DNA of 64,000 nucleotides from Haladaptatus sp. DYF46 (GCF_021083305.1 NZ_JAJFAY010000003.1:62001-126000); one strand, 5' to 3'. Shown: positions 7,226 through 16,449, counted from the stretch's first letter. Program-made: numbers and translations. Notes: generated by a model from the sequence alone, not told the origin.

Positions 7226-7680
7226 CTACCGAATCTCTTCGTCTCATCATGACTAGGTTTTCGGTGAAGCAATCGAATTCAGTCTTCTCACAGTGCAGTC
7301 GATCTAAATCTCAAAAATTAGTATGTATGACTAGTGCATAAATTCCCGCCAATTGTGCCGCTGCCACTTGGTTTTCCTTATCTAGACAGTGCCGTTTGAG
7401 TTAGACTGTGGTACAGACATTGTAATCATTCTAGAGGATGTGGGCGATTCAGCAATCTCGAAGTAGTGTCGAAGCAGTTTCTCCCTCTCTCTACTAGATG
7501 ATAGTTGTCGGCGATCAGTCGGTCTATTCGTTGCATATGCAAGGCCCTCATCTGTGACCGTTTCGATCCAACAGAATTTTCTCAGCATATATCTGAAAAC
7601 AGATATCAGCGGACTATATTTATTACTAACAATGTCAATATACAATCACGGCTGGTGCTGGAAGCCACGTTTAAACGGAA
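7226..7680. other. Gap without a convincing gene
   Basis: AT-rich stretch. One minus-strand frame (7382-7645) holds a helical segment (EREKLLRHYFEIAESP), but it matches no family I know, so I do not call it. No RNA gene or element end was seen. Confidence 0.4.
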
Positions 7681-7830
7681 TCAGGAGACATCGAATTCTA
7701 CGGTTTCAGTTGATCCACAGGTAGGACACGAATTTTCGGCCGTGTCGAGTGACGTCCCACAGTGGCGACATTCGAGAATGACAGATTCATCCAAAGAGAG
7801 CCACTGCCGTACTATTACCGGGAGCGCCAT
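7681..7830 (-). CDS. Small zinc-ribbon protein
   Basis: About 49 residues from ATG 7830 (MALPVIVRQWLSLDES); an in-frame start further out adds 17 residues. ECRHCG...CPTCGS supplies four cysteines for a zinc ribbon, and the tail TETVEFDVS is common in short haloarchaeal proteins of this kind. A degenerate relative with two of the four cysteines lost lies at 35747-35932. Function unknown; possibly an adaptor or regulator. Confidence 0.65.
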   Translation of the reverse strand: MALPVIVRQWLSLDESVILECRHCGTSLDTAENSCPTCGSTETVEFDVS

Positions 7831-7969
7831 CGTATCTGTCCTCTCTGATTCAACGCAATAAAAAATTCGGCCACTTTTCAATCTTATATTAAATCACACA
7901 GTGTGACAGAGTCGGCAGGAGTGCCCGAAGAGACACAGTTAGCCAGTATCAAACGAATCCACTAGAAAT

Positions 7970-7997
7970 TTTTTCGGCCCCCAAGGGGTGCGGGGCG
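7970..7997 (+). promoter_or_regulatory. Shared hairpin leader, copy 4
   Basis: A T-run then CGGCCCCCAAGGGGTGCGGGG; CCCC-CAA-GGGG forms the hairpin. It ends 30 nt before ATG 8028 of the ArdC-like gene. Sequence beyond the hairpin differs from copies 1 and 2. Confidence 0.5.
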
Positions 7998-8027
7998 CTC
8001 GATAGAAGCGTCCGTGTTCGAAAATCA

Positions 8028-8963
8028 ATGGCTCAGAGTACTACCTCTGTGGTGTCGTTCGACGACTTCGACACCCGACGTGACGAAATGCACAGCACGA
8101 TCGAACACTGGATCGACGACCTCACTGCCTTGACTGACGAGGCGAGAGCAAGTCAACAATTCCAGGAGTGGCTAGATGTCCAGTCGAAGTTCCATGACTA
8201 CTCCCATCGGAACACGCTCTTGATCACGCTTCAATGTCCAAACGCGACGAAGGTCGCTGGGTACAACACCTGGCGAACTGACTTCGATCGTCACGTCAAG
8301 GAAGGCGAAAGCGGAATCTGGATCTGGGCACCCATCATCACGAAGCAGTGTCCCGACTGCGAAAATTCACCGAGCTACCACGAGCAAAGCGAGTGTGAAT
8401 ACGACGAATTACCGCCTGAAGCGTGGTCGAAAGGACTGGTCGGATTCAAACCCGCAGCTGTTTTCGATATATCTCAGACAGAGGGCGAACCACTTCCCGA
8501 ATTGGAGACCGAAGCAACCGGAAATGCTGAAGATCTCGTGCCCACCATCCAAGATGCAGCTAATGAGCTCGATGTGACGGTTCGTATCGTCGACGCTGAC
8601 GACTGGGAACACGGCAAGGCGAAGGGCGTCTGCAAACAGCGGAGTCTGTACGATCTCCAGCCCATCGTGGAGGCAAAAGCACGGGCAAATCAGGCGGATC
8701 TCGCTGTGACGCTCATCCACGAATACGCGCACGCATTGCTACATTTCGATGTTGACGATGAGTGTGAGCGATCAAAACGTGAGGTCGAAGCAGAAGCCGT
8801 CGCGTACATCGTCGGTCGGTACGTCGGATTGGATACGAGTGGCTCAGCGTTCTACCTCGCAGCATGGCAGGACGATGATTCGGACGCGATTCAAGATCGG
8901 CTTGGACGAATCCGTAGGACGGCAGCGACAATTATCGAGGTAGTCAAACAGAGAAGGGAGTAA
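8028..8963 (+). CDS. ArdC-like antirestriction protein (ssDNA-binding domain plus zinc peptidase)
   Basis: 311 residues. The N-terminal part (about 10-115) has the ArdC ssDNA-binding pattern: WLDVQSKFHDYSHRNTLLI, VAGYNTWRTDF, GESGIWIWAP. It is followed by a short Cys-rich insert (CPDCENS...CEYDE). The C-terminal domain carries a zinc metallopeptidase motif IHEYAHALLH with a downstream glutamate in EVEAEAVAYIVGRY, as in ImmA/IrrE-type peptidases. ArdC proteins on conjugative plasmids protect incoming DNA from host restriction. The presence of this gene behind the shared leader suggests that the 0-9 kb zone came from a plasmid or integrative element. Confidence 0.85.
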   Translation: MAQSTTSVVSFDDFDTRRDEMHSTIEHWIDDLTALTDEARASQQFQEWLDVQSKFHDYSHRNTLLITLQCPNATKVAGYNTWRTDFDRHVKEGESGIWIWAPIITKQCPDCENSPSYHEQSECEYDELPPEAWSKGLVGFKPAAVFDISQTEGEPLPELETEATGNAEDLVPTIQDAANELDVTVRIVDADDWEHGKAKGVCKQRSLYDLQPIVEAKARANQADLAVTLIHEYAHALLHFDVDDECERSKREVEAEAVAYIVGRYVGLDTSGSAFYLAAWQDDDSDAIQDRLGRIRRTAATIIEVVKQRRE

Positions 8964-9020
8964 GTGTAGGACCGTCGAATTCGAGTGCCGAATATGACTT
9001 TACGACCGAGGACATCCTCG

Positions 9021-9257
9021 CTATTCAGGTCGGTGATCAGTCAGCCGGAGCTTTCCTTCGACTTCGTAGATGTGGCCCCGCATGTAGAGTCGTTCGATGA
9101 TATCTTCGGCCGCTGGCTGCTCAAGCTCTTCACGATCCTTGAGGGTTGCGTACGCTTGCTCGTACGTGAGTTCTCCGTCACTCGGCAGTGCGTTTGCGAG
9201 TGTCTCAAGCGATTCTTGCGCAAGTGGTGTGAGTGGCGATCGCCGATTCGAAATCAT
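9021..9257 (-). CDS. Small winged-helix-like hypothetical protein
   Basis: About 78 residues from ISNRRSPLTPLAQESLETLA (Met at 9257; an outer Met adds six). The pattern AQESLETLANALPSDGELTY, AYATLKDREEL, then a two-strand wing RGHIYEVEGKLRLTDHRP, suggests a small winged helix. No family name can be given. It lies convergent to and just downstream of the ArdC-like gene. Confidence 0.55.
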   Translation of the reverse strand: MISNRRSPLTPLAQESLETLANALPSDGELTYEQAYATLKDREELEQPAAEDIIERLYMRGHIYEVEGKLRLTDHRPE

Positions 9258-9539
9258 TGATATAATCAAAGACACCTACTACCGACGTAAATCCTTGGGA
9301 CAATGTGACACACACTCGCTTCATTAGTGATCTCATGATGGACGGGAAATACACGGCGTAGAAGGGTAGTAGGGGTACTGGATCCACGCCGAACACTGGG
9401 TTACGGTGACGGGAGTCCTCTTTTCGAAGGCGATTGATAAAGAGGTCAGCCAACCGGTGCGGAAGTGAAACGAAACGCTGGCTCGTCAGAAGAGTACCTT
9501 CGCTAGATATGCTACTCTTGCTTTTTTGCTCAAAAACAT

Positions 9540-10184
9540 CTTGCCGATCAGGTCGATAACCCGACTCGCTTACGCCTTGCACTCGACAGCATGCAGACAT
9601 TCTCCCCGGGTACAGGGAAGTCAATAGTTGAGGGGCTGCATCGACCGGGTGCAGTCCGCGAGAATGGTAAGATACGAGACGTTCTACCGGCGTGGCAGAC
9701 TCGTGAGTTTGCGTTTGACGGGATTCTTAAAAAGGCCGTCACAGTGCCGTGGGGTGATGTCTCAACCGCTTTCTACGCGAGGAATATTCCGAACATCGAA
9801 ACGTATGCGACAATTACTGAGCATGCTCTCGAGGTGATGAAGCGCTCGGGGAGATTTTCACAGATTCTCGGATCGAGACCAGTTCAAGACATATTAAAGA
9901 TCCTGATCGATACCGTGGTCACTGGCCCGACTGCAGCACAACGTGAACAAAATGTGACGCGGATTGTTGGAGAAGTAGAAACTGATACCGGTGAACAGGC
10001 GAGTGCACACTTACAGACACCGGATACATATGATCTGACCGCAGAGACTGCCGTCGAATCAGCTCGCCGTGTCCTTGACAACGAACCAAAACCAGGCTTC
10101 CTAACACCCGGTGAAGCGTTCGGTCCGGATTATGTACTCACATTTGCGGGTGTGGAACGCCGAGATATCAACGTACCTGATTGA
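9540..10184 (+). pseudogene. Saccharopine dehydrogenase-like oxidoreductase, C-terminal fragment
   Basis: The frame from about 9540 (ADQVDNPTRLRLALDSMQTF) to 10184 matches the C-terminal half of saccharopine dehydrogenase NADP-binding / trans-acting enoyl reductase family proteins: SPGTGKSIVEGL, GKIRDVLPAWQTREF, VPWGDVSTAFY, then LTAETAVESARRVLDNE and PGFLTPGEAFGPDYVL. The N-terminal Rossmann domain (GxTGxxG) is absent upstream, so about half of the roughly 400-residue family length is missing. An ATG at 9591 could start a shorter protein, but without the cofactor domain it would be inactive. Confidence 0.7.
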
Positions 10185-10392
10185 AGGCAAATATAGCAAA
10201 TGATCAGTATATCTGAACGGTTTGGCTGTTTCGGAGACGCCGGAGTTCGGGCCTGTATGAGCGGCAACAATCTGGTTACAATCATCCCGAACACAGATTG
10301 GCAAACCAGAGTGCCCATGGCTCTTCGAATTTCGTGTTCATGGAAGAAACAGAACTGGTTTGACAATGCTCTGAGAACCGAGTACATAGACT

Positions 10393-11595
10393 GTGAGTGG
10401 CCAACCAACTACAGAAAGTTTTCACCGCGAGACGCTCGGTCTGCTCATCGGTTTCTTTGTGCTTTCGACGGCGGCTGCAGCCTATGAGATCGCTCCGGCA
10501 AGCGTCTTACCGGTGATTCAAGAATCACTCGAACTCAAGGCGAGTACGGCAGGGTGGCTCGTCAGCATTATGTACGCGACTGCGGTTGTCACCAGCGTCC
10601 CTGCTGGCATCGCCATCGACCGCTTTTCGGTGCGGCGGGTAATCATCTTCGGCACCGTCGCACTTGTTGTCGCGGGAGTCTGGGGCTGGTATGCGGCCAC
10701 TGCCGGTGCGTTTCTCTGGCTGCTCGTCTCGCGTGTGCTCGGCGGTATCGCGTATGTCATCTTCTGGAACGCGGGTGGGAACGTCGTTGGAAGCGCCGTT
10801 GCACCGCGCCAGCGGGCGACCGCCGTTGGGGTGTTTACCGCAAGCGCACCCGTTGGATTCGCACTCGGTCAATTCGGCAGTCCCCTCATCGCAACTGTTG
10901 CTGGGTGGCCTGCAATCCTCCCACTGTATGCCGCCATGGGCGTTGTCGGTGTCACTATTTTCTTGTTTGCTACCCGTCATCACGTTCCCGGGATTGATGC
11001 GTCTTCACCGGATCGAACAGCGCTACGCGAAATGTTCACTAATCAAGCGGTTTGGACCGTCTGTGTGCTCTGCTTTCTCGCCTACTCACTGTATCTCTTT
11101 GTCAATACGTGGCTACCGAGCTACTTAGTCAGCGGATTCGACATCTCGCTGGCAGCGAGCGGCCTGCTGACCGCGCTGTTCCCGGCGATTGGAGCGATTG
11201 GACGGTCGAGTAGCGGTGTCATCTCTGACCGCGTTTTCAGCGGAAAACGTCGCCCCGTTGTAGTGTCGTCGTTCGTCGTTGCCACACCAGCAGTCGTCGC
11301 CTTCGCATTTATCTCCCGACTTGGGCTCGTTGGCGGGGCAGTGGTCGTCGTCGGCTTTGCTATCCAGCTCGTTACTGGACTGCTCTTTTCGTATATCGCT
11401 GAACTCGTGCCGGCGACGGTGCAGACTACGGCTGTTTCGTTGCTAACGAGCGTCGGCCTGCTGGGCGCGTTTGCTGCACCGATCGCCGCCGGCACCATCA
11501 TCGACCGCGCAGGCTATGGCCCGGCGTTTTTCGTCGCCGGTGGGGTCGCCCTCATTGGTGTCCTCTTAGCGCTACGCGCACCCGAGCCCACTTAA
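10393..11595 (+). CDS. MFS transporter
   Basis: 400 residues, about 12 hydrophobic segments, starting at GTG 10393. The loop between helices 2 and 3 reads GIAIDRFSVRRVI, the MFS A-motif position, and a second half-motif GVISDRVFSGKRRP lies in the central region. The first segments (LIGFFVLSTAAAAYEIAPAS) and C-terminal helices are typical of sugar or drug transporters. The substrate cannot be predicted. Neighbouring genes on both sides are decayed, so it is an isolated intact gene. Confidence 0.85.
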   Translation: MSGQPTTESFHRETLGLLIGFFVLSTAAAAYEIAPASVLPVIQESLELKASTAGWLVSIMYATAVVTSVPAGIAIDRFSVRRVIIFGTVALVVAGVWGWYAATAGAFLWLLVSRVLGGIAYVIFWNAGGNVVGSAVAPRQRATAVGVFTASAPVGFALGQFGSPLIATVAGWPAILPLYAAMGVVGVTIFLFATRHHVPGIDASSPDRTALREMFTNQAVWTVCVLCFLAYSLYLFVNTWLPSYLVSGFDISLAASGLLTALFPAIGAIGRSSSGVISDRVFSGKRRPVVVSSFVVATPAVVAFAFISRLGLVGGAVVVVGFAIQLVTGLLFSYIAELVPATVQTTAVSLLTSVGLLGAFAAPIAAGTIIDRAGYGPAFFVAGGVALIGVLLALRAPEPT

Positions 11596-11891
11596 GTGAG
11601 TGTCTTCTGATAGTAGTTGATTGGGTTGGTCTGATGGCTACCAGAGTGGTTTCAGCAAGTATGCTGAATGTCGAGTGCATTGGTCAGAGCACGATTGATC
11701 CACTGTCTGCGTCGCTTACGACCGACCAGTCCGGGCGTGCAACCTAATAGGGACACTGTACTGGTGGTCTCCGGGGTTCTCGTGGCTCTATTATGGACTG
11801 TGTGAGTGTATATGGACCCATGGTCGAGGGCATAAAGGAGGTACCGTAAGCACAAAATTTGATTTTAGTCGCATTCAAGACGATCGATCCC

Positions 11892-12115
11892 AAAGCATCG
11901 CGTCCAGAGATTGGTACCGACGTTGTCGACGTACTCATCGATGTGTTTGACCCAGCAGCTGGTCAAACCACGTTCTCGCTGTACGAACAGGTGAATCCAG
12001 ATGCGCTCGAAGAGATTATCGAAGCAAGCACGTCGAAAAGAGTGATATTGAGGTGTGATTCACGATCGAGGACTATCTTGTAACCGTTCGGAGTGACTAC
12101 ACCATCCTCATCTAG
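11892..12115 (+). pseudogene. HalOD1-domain protein, frameshifted
   Basis: Frame one reads IGTDVVDVLIDVFDP and LYEQVNPDALEEIIEAS; the end of the domain, FTIEDYLVTVRSDYTILI, continues in another frame from about 12059 to TAG 12113-12115. Together they give the HalOD1 output-domain pattern common in haloarchaeal signalling proteins. One indel around 12045-12058 breaks it. The true 5' end is unclear. Confidence 0.6.
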
Positions 12116-12251
12116 AAATCGCTTGGAGCACAATGTGGTGGTAACGAGAAATTCCGACACAAGTAGCCGGCCAGAGAGGAGTAACGAGTCGAACAGCAGT
12201 ACGTTAGTAGACCATACTAACTTCAACCTTATCGAGTGAGAAATGGGAATT

Positions 12252-12277
12252 TACTCCGGAGTAGCTACCCTAGGGTA
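12252..12277. promoter_or_regulatory. Two tandem 12-bp palindromes (likely operator)
   Basis: TACTCCGGAGTA (12252-12263) and TACCCTAGGGTA (12266-12277) are perfect palindromes, 14 bp centre to centre, sharing TAC-N6-GTA. They sit 33-58 bp upstream of the HTH-gene remnant starting at 12310. A related site TACTCCTGAGTA occurs at 12494-12505. The arrangement suggests two dimers of one regulator on one face of the helix. Confidence 0.5.
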
Positions 12278-12309
12278 ACTACTCGTCCCACCAGTTCGTA
12301 GCTAGTGAT

Positions 12310-12472
12310 ATGAGCACCGAGTTGGGAACTGATGACGGTGCGGACAACCGCGAACTAGTCCATTTTGTGACCCAACAGACGCGGTTCACTGGCTGTTTCT
12401 ATACAACTATTCGACAGAATACGTTAGTTGGGTGCTGACAAACGAGGAACTGACTACTCCTGGATTGACATA
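12310..12472 (+). pseudogene. Remnant of a haloarchaeal HTH regulator
   Basis: ATG 12310 begins MSTELGTDDGADNRELVHFV, then TQQTRFT, the conserved N-terminus of a common haloarchaeal ArsR-like winged-helix family. After that the frame degenerates and stops. A short stretch SWVLTNEELTTPGLT ends near 12472 and may be the C-terminus. Only about 26 native residues are certain; the HTH itself is missing. Confidence 0.5.
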
Positions 12473-12493
12473 ATTCAAACTGGCATCGTACGA

Positions 12494-12505
12494 TACTCCT
12501 GAGTA
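12494..12505. promoter_or_regulatory. Third TACTC-N2-GAGTA site
   Basis: TACTCCTGAGTA matches the arms of the pair at 12252-12277. It lies about 147 bp upstream of the E1-alpha gene. It may be a solitary operator or part of the duplicated promoter debris. Confidence 0.35.
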
Positions 12506-12651
12506 CGGTAGTTGTCTCGGCGCCTATCGGTGAGAAATCTACCGAAGGCAGCGCGAATACTGGCTACTTCGTTTGTGGTCGAAATTACACGATCATTTCT
12601 GCCGTTACCGACCCTACGTTTCTTGTGACCGGTCGAGCAACGTATGCGATA

Positions 12652-13770
12652 ATGACACACACAGCCGAACTACTATCACGCGATCCAACCGATCGAATCC
12701 AAGTTTTAGACGCGGACGGCCACGTCGTCACACCGGAACTCGTGCCCGACGTCGATGATGAGACGTTCGTCGCGATGTACCGCGATATGCGGTTCTGTCG
12801 TCGGTTCGACGAGCGCGTCATCAGTTTACAGCGACAGGGTCGTCTCGGAACCTACTCGTCATTGGCCGGCCAGGAGGGTGCACAGATCGGCTCGACGTAC
12901 GCATTGGCCGACGAGGACATCATCTCGTACCAATACCGCGAACACGGCGCTGTTGTCGCACGAGGATTCCCGTGGGAGTACGTACTGTACTGGGCGGGTG
13001 ACGAACACGGAAACGCGGCACTCGCGGAGAAGAACATCCTGCCGCTCAACATCACCATCGGCGATCACCTCCCGCACGCGGTCGGGATGGCATGGGCGGC
13101 GAAATTACGAGGTGATGACGCCGTGACGGTCGCTCACTTCGGCGACGGTGCGACGTCGGAAGGGGATTTCCACGAGGCACTCAATTTCGCGGGTGTGTTT
13201 GACGTTCCGGCGGTGTTCATCTGCAACAACAACCAATGGGCCATCTCCGTCCCCGTCGAGCGTCAGACGGCCAGCGCAACCTTCGCACAGAAAGCGCATG
13301 CCTACGGTTTTGAAGGCGTCCAGGCCGACGGCATGGATCCGCTCGCGATGTACGCCGTAACGGAAGCCGCTCGCGAGAAGGCGACCCACCCGACCGAAGG
13401 TCATCCACGTCCGACGCTGATCGAAGCCGTTCAGTATCGATTCGGCGCACACACGACTGCCGACGACCCCTCCGTCTATCGTGACCAAGCGGACGTCGAA
13501 CGCTGGCGTCAGCGTGATCCACTGGATCGGTTCGAGACGTTCCTCCGCGACACGGATCGCCTCGACGACGCCGAAATCGACCGTATCGATTCCGAAATCG
13601 ATGATACGCTCGCACATCTGATCGAATCGGTGGAGGAACACGATGCCGATCCGGATGAGATGTTCGACTATACGTTCGCCGAACCGACCGATCGGCTTCG
13701 GAATCAGCGCGAGTATCTACGCTCGCTTCGTCGGACGTACGGCGATGACGCGCTGTTACAGGACGAGTGA
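12652..13770 (+). CDS. 2-oxoacid dehydrogenase E1 alpha subunit (pyruvate-type)
   Basis: 372 residues from ATG 12652. The thiamine-diphosphate motif is intact: GDGATSEGDFHEALN followed by CNNNQWAIS. Substrate-side blocks MYRDMRFCRRFDERV, GRLGTYSSLAGQEGAQ and YREHGAVVARGF match PdhA-type E1 alpha proteins. E1 alpha pairs with E1 beta and, with E2 and E3, decarboxylates a 2-oxoacid to acyl-CoA. No beta, E2 or E3 gene adjoins it here, so it is an orphan that must borrow a partner or act elsewhere. An in-frame TTG at 12625 is less likely as start; the ATG suits a leaderless mRNA. Confidence 0.9.
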   Translation: MTHTAELLSRDPTDRIQVLDADGHVVTPELVPDVDDETFVAMYRDMRFCRRFDERVISLQRQGRLGTYSSLAGQEGAQIGSTYALADEDIISYQYREHGAVVARGFPWEYVLYWAGDEHGNAALAEKNILPLNITIGDHLPHAVGMAWAAKLRGDDAVTVAHFGDGATSEGDFHEALNFAGVFDVPAVFICNNNQWAISVPVERQTASATFAQKAHAYGFEGVQADGMDPLAMYAVTEAAREKATHPTEGHPRPTLIEAVQYRFGAHTTADDPSVYRDQADVERWRQRDPLDRFETFLRDTDRLDDAEIDRIDSEIDDTLAHLIESVEEHDADPDEMFDYTFAEPTDRLRNQREYLRSLRRTYGDDALLQDE

Positions 13771-13865
13771 GATCCTCCCGCGCATAAAAACGCCATTCGT
13801 CATCGTCACAGCACGTATATCGAAAAGGGGAACGTCGAAACCCGATCGACGGTCGAGGTGGCCGT

Positions 13866-14765
13866 CTAGACGTAGTCTCCCCGACTCTCGTACGCGGATG
13901 GATCACTCTTGAACGTCCGTGCGATCTCCTCGAGGGTCTTGAATTCGGCCTTTTCGTGGCCTTTGATGTACTGGATGAACTCCTCGAGGTGAGAGATCAT
14001 GTGCGGAAGCCCGTGAAGGTCGGGATGGATCGTCAACGTATAAACGCCGGCACCGCGCCGGTTGTACAGGAAGTCGAACTGTTGTTTGTAGTATTGTTCG
14101 TACATCATCGCGGGGTTCTTGTATCCCGCGTGGTACAGTGGCTGTTTGACGAACAACATCGGTGGAATATCGTCCCGGTACCAGCTGATCGGGATTTCGA
14201 CGACGTCCGTCTCGTCGCCGTACTGATAGGGCTCCATCCACGTTTCCGGAGACTGATCGTATTGGATCTTCTCCCAGGAATCGCCTTTTCGCATCCACGT
14301 CGGCTCGAACTGGGTCTCCATCAAACTACTATCGTAGAGGAAGCCGTGTTTTTCGACGAGGTCGGGGGTGTTTTCGCTGTATTCCCACCAGCTAGCACGG
14401 TGGCCGACGGGTTCCTCGCCGGTTACGTCCTCGACGAGGTCGATGGAGGTCTCGATGATCTCGTCCTCCTGTTCGCGGGCGAGATCGGTGGGGTTCTCGT
14501 GTGAATAGCCGTGGATACCGATCTCGTGTCCGCCCGCCGCGATGGCTTCGACTTCGTCGCGGAACGTTTCGATCGTGTGTCCGGGGACGTACCACGACGT
14601 CTCGATGTTCTCGTCCTCGAATAGTTGAACGAGTCGAGGGATGCCCTCCTTCCCCGCCGAGATCCCGCGGGAGAGATCGGCGGGTGAGTCTTCGCCACCG
14701 TACGAGCCGAGCCAGCCTGCCACGCAATCAGCGTCTACGCCGATCGCCACATCGATATCACTCAT
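13866..14765 (-). CDS. Polysaccharide deacetylase family protein
   Basis: 299 residues, cytoplasmic (no signal). NodB-homology features: the N-terminal Asp pair in AIGVDADCVAGW, the metal-binding HEIGIHGYSHENP (H-G-Y-S-H) near residues 80-92, and GHRASWWEYS. The overall arrangement (ETSWYVPGHTIETF, ISWYRDDIPP, GVYTLTIHPDLHG) resembles the PgdA/HP0310 and PuuE-like allantoinase branch rather than secreted chitin deacetylases. It probably hydrolyses an N-acyl or amide group on a small metabolite or glycan precursor. Substrate unknown; no operon partner. Confidence 0.85.
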   Translation of the reverse strand: MSDIDVAIGVDADCVAGWLGSYGGEDSPADLSRGISAGKEGIPRLVQLFEDENIETSWYVPGHTIETFRDEVEAIAAGGHEIGIHGYSHENPTDLAREQEDEIIETSIDLVEDVTGEEPVGHRASWWEYSENTPDLVEKHGFLYDSSLMETQFEPTWMRKGDSWEKIQYDQSPETWMEPYQYGDETDVVEIPISWYRDDIPPMLFVKQPLYHAGYKNPAMMYEQYYKQQFDFLYNRRGAGVYTLTIHPDLHGLPHMISHLEEFIQYIKGHEKAEFKTLEEIARTFKSDPSAYESRGDYV

Positions 14766-15336
14766 GGTGTAATCCCGAACTAGAACGCGAAGATGCTTAG
14801 GCGTATGCCAATCCGTAGGCTATTGCTCGTCCCCGAAATTCCGTATAATAGTATTATTTGATATACAATTTCAACACCGAAGGTGACGGATATAATCGGC
14901 GCGTAGAAAACGGACGTTCACGGGGGAAAGTCGACGAACGAAGTATCCGCTCGAACGACGAGCGATACCGACCACTTGAGATTTCGCGGTGGGGCCGTGG
15001 TATCCCTTCTGGGTGGCCCGGTACTCGTGTTGTCTACGAGACAGTATCGGATTTGGAGTTCGGAGACGACATGTTCACGATGGCGGTACAGAGTCGTTCT
15101 GAAGGGGAAACGGTGAAGCTGCGGTCGGGTGCACGAAACTGGTATGAAGGACGTGCGTCAGTGGCCGTAACCGGTGGAAAACGCTGTTTTTCGGACGGGA
15201 TCGTCGGGAAGAGTAGCCGCTCCGAGGTTCTTTATTCGCTGTAGTACGATTGTGCTGCGAGTTGAAACTCACATTTCGTCTTCGGCTTGCAATATTAATA
15301 ATAACTTAGATATATTTAATATGGTGTCTATCCGAG
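14766..15336. other. Intergenic stretch, no gene recognised
   Basis: It contains AT-rich tracts near 14845-14870 and 15285-15320 that could be TATA regions. A plus-strand frame (14858-15244) has no recognisable motif and an Arg/Ser-rich composition unlike haloarchaeal proteins; I leave it out. Confidence 0.4.
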
Positions 15337-16083
15337 TTGTGGATAGATGGAGAACCGGAACGAACCAACGAAAAAGGAACCCCATCAGTTGAGCGATTTC
15401 ACTCTCATCTGTCAAAACTAAAACGGAGGGGTTCGTCATTACTCGTCGTTGGAAACGTTCCACGAGATGTGCATCACCAAGCGTGTTCGAGGATGCTGGG
15501 CGATCCAATCGAAACACGGAGACTGCTTTTCGTTTGTACCGATGCGAGTCGGTCATCGGTCACTGACCGTCTCCCTGCGGACGGCTGTTGTTCGACAGCA
15601 AACGATGTTACCATCGTCAACCAAGCAATCCCGACGAGGAACGCGGTCGCATCCCCCTCACCCTCCCAGTTTGATCTGGGAGGAATCTCGGAACGGAGAG
15701 TAACCAGTAACGAACTCACTGAACTGGGTATTACGATTTCGGAGTGTATCGACGAGTTTGAACACCGATCCGGTGACTTGGCGCCAGCAGAGCTCCGGGT
15801 CTGTTTCGACTCGATAACCCCTCTCCTCGAACACGATGAAAGGACGCTTTTTCAGTTCCTTCACATACTAACTGGACGGATCAGATCGGTCAATGGGATG
15901 AGTCATTTCCATCTTCCAGTACCCTATGAGTCGGCTATCGTTTCAGTAGTAACTCCGCTATTCGATGCCGTTATCGAACTTCGTGCGATCGATGGCCATC
16001 CACAACAACGCTGGCGGCTTCGGGACGAGGACATCACGACTGATTGGATGATACCACGGGATGATTCGGCACCAAATAGATAG
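15337..16083 (+). CDS. DUF7504-like protein without HTH
   Basis: 248 residues. It shows the same pattern as the first part of the gene at 1056-2138: SLLVVGNVPRDVHHQACSRM near the N-terminus, LRVCFDSITPLLEHDERTLF, QFLHILTGRIRSVNGMSHFH and VTPLFDAVIELR. This matches the degenerate RecA-like core of that family, with strands and helices in order but no clear Walker A. It ends shortly after the core, so there is no DNA-binding domain. It is possibly a signalling partner; function unknown. Confidence 0.65.
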   Translation: MWIDGEPERTNEKGTPSVERFHSHLSKLKRRGSSLLVVGNVPRDVHHQACSRMLGDPIETRRLLFVCTDASRSSVTDRLPADGCCSTANDVTIVNQAIPTRNAVASPSPSQFDLGGISERRVTSNELTELGITISECIDEFEHRSGDLAPAELRVCFDSITPLLEHDERTLFQFLHILTGRIRSVNGMSHFHLPVPYESAIVSVVTPLFDAVIELRAIDGHPQQRWRLRDEDITTDWMIPRDDSAPNR

Positions 16084-16449
16084 ATATACGATATATCTCC
16101 GGAGAACCCGATGGAATCTGGCATTACTTTATTATCAGATAGTGTGTTGGCTATCCTACAGTGACGGACTCGGATCGGTTTGGGATATCCAATTAAACTT
16201 CATCACCGGTCGCCGATTGTGTGTCATGTAGCTCAACCGTATCTTTGCTACCGTCGATGCGGATATGTTGTCCAGTTCGAATCCGCGCCGTCGCTCTCCG
16301 AGTACGCCGAAATGTCAGTGGAGCAGTTGACACGATGAAGGGAGTAGTTGTACTCTCGTCCACATGTATCGACAGTATCCACTCACTGCCCTTCGAGAGT
16401 ATCGGACAGTGGGGCATCTGCTGTCCCGATGCTTGCCGTCGTATCTTCC
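16084..16449. other. Intergenic stretch, no gene recognised
   Basis: It lies between the DUF7504-like gene and the GH97 stop. A minus-strand frame (16193-16453) reads VDESTTTPFIVSTAPLTF and more but matches no family I know. No RNA gene seen. Confidence 0.4.

Noticed and set aside
7382-7645. Minus-strand frame with EREKLLRHYFEIAESP
   Set aside because: Looks helical but matches no family I know and has no supporting context; not strong enough to call.
14858-15244. Plus-strand 128-residue frame
   Set aside because: Arg/Ser-rich, no motif, in an intergenic zone; more likely non-coding.
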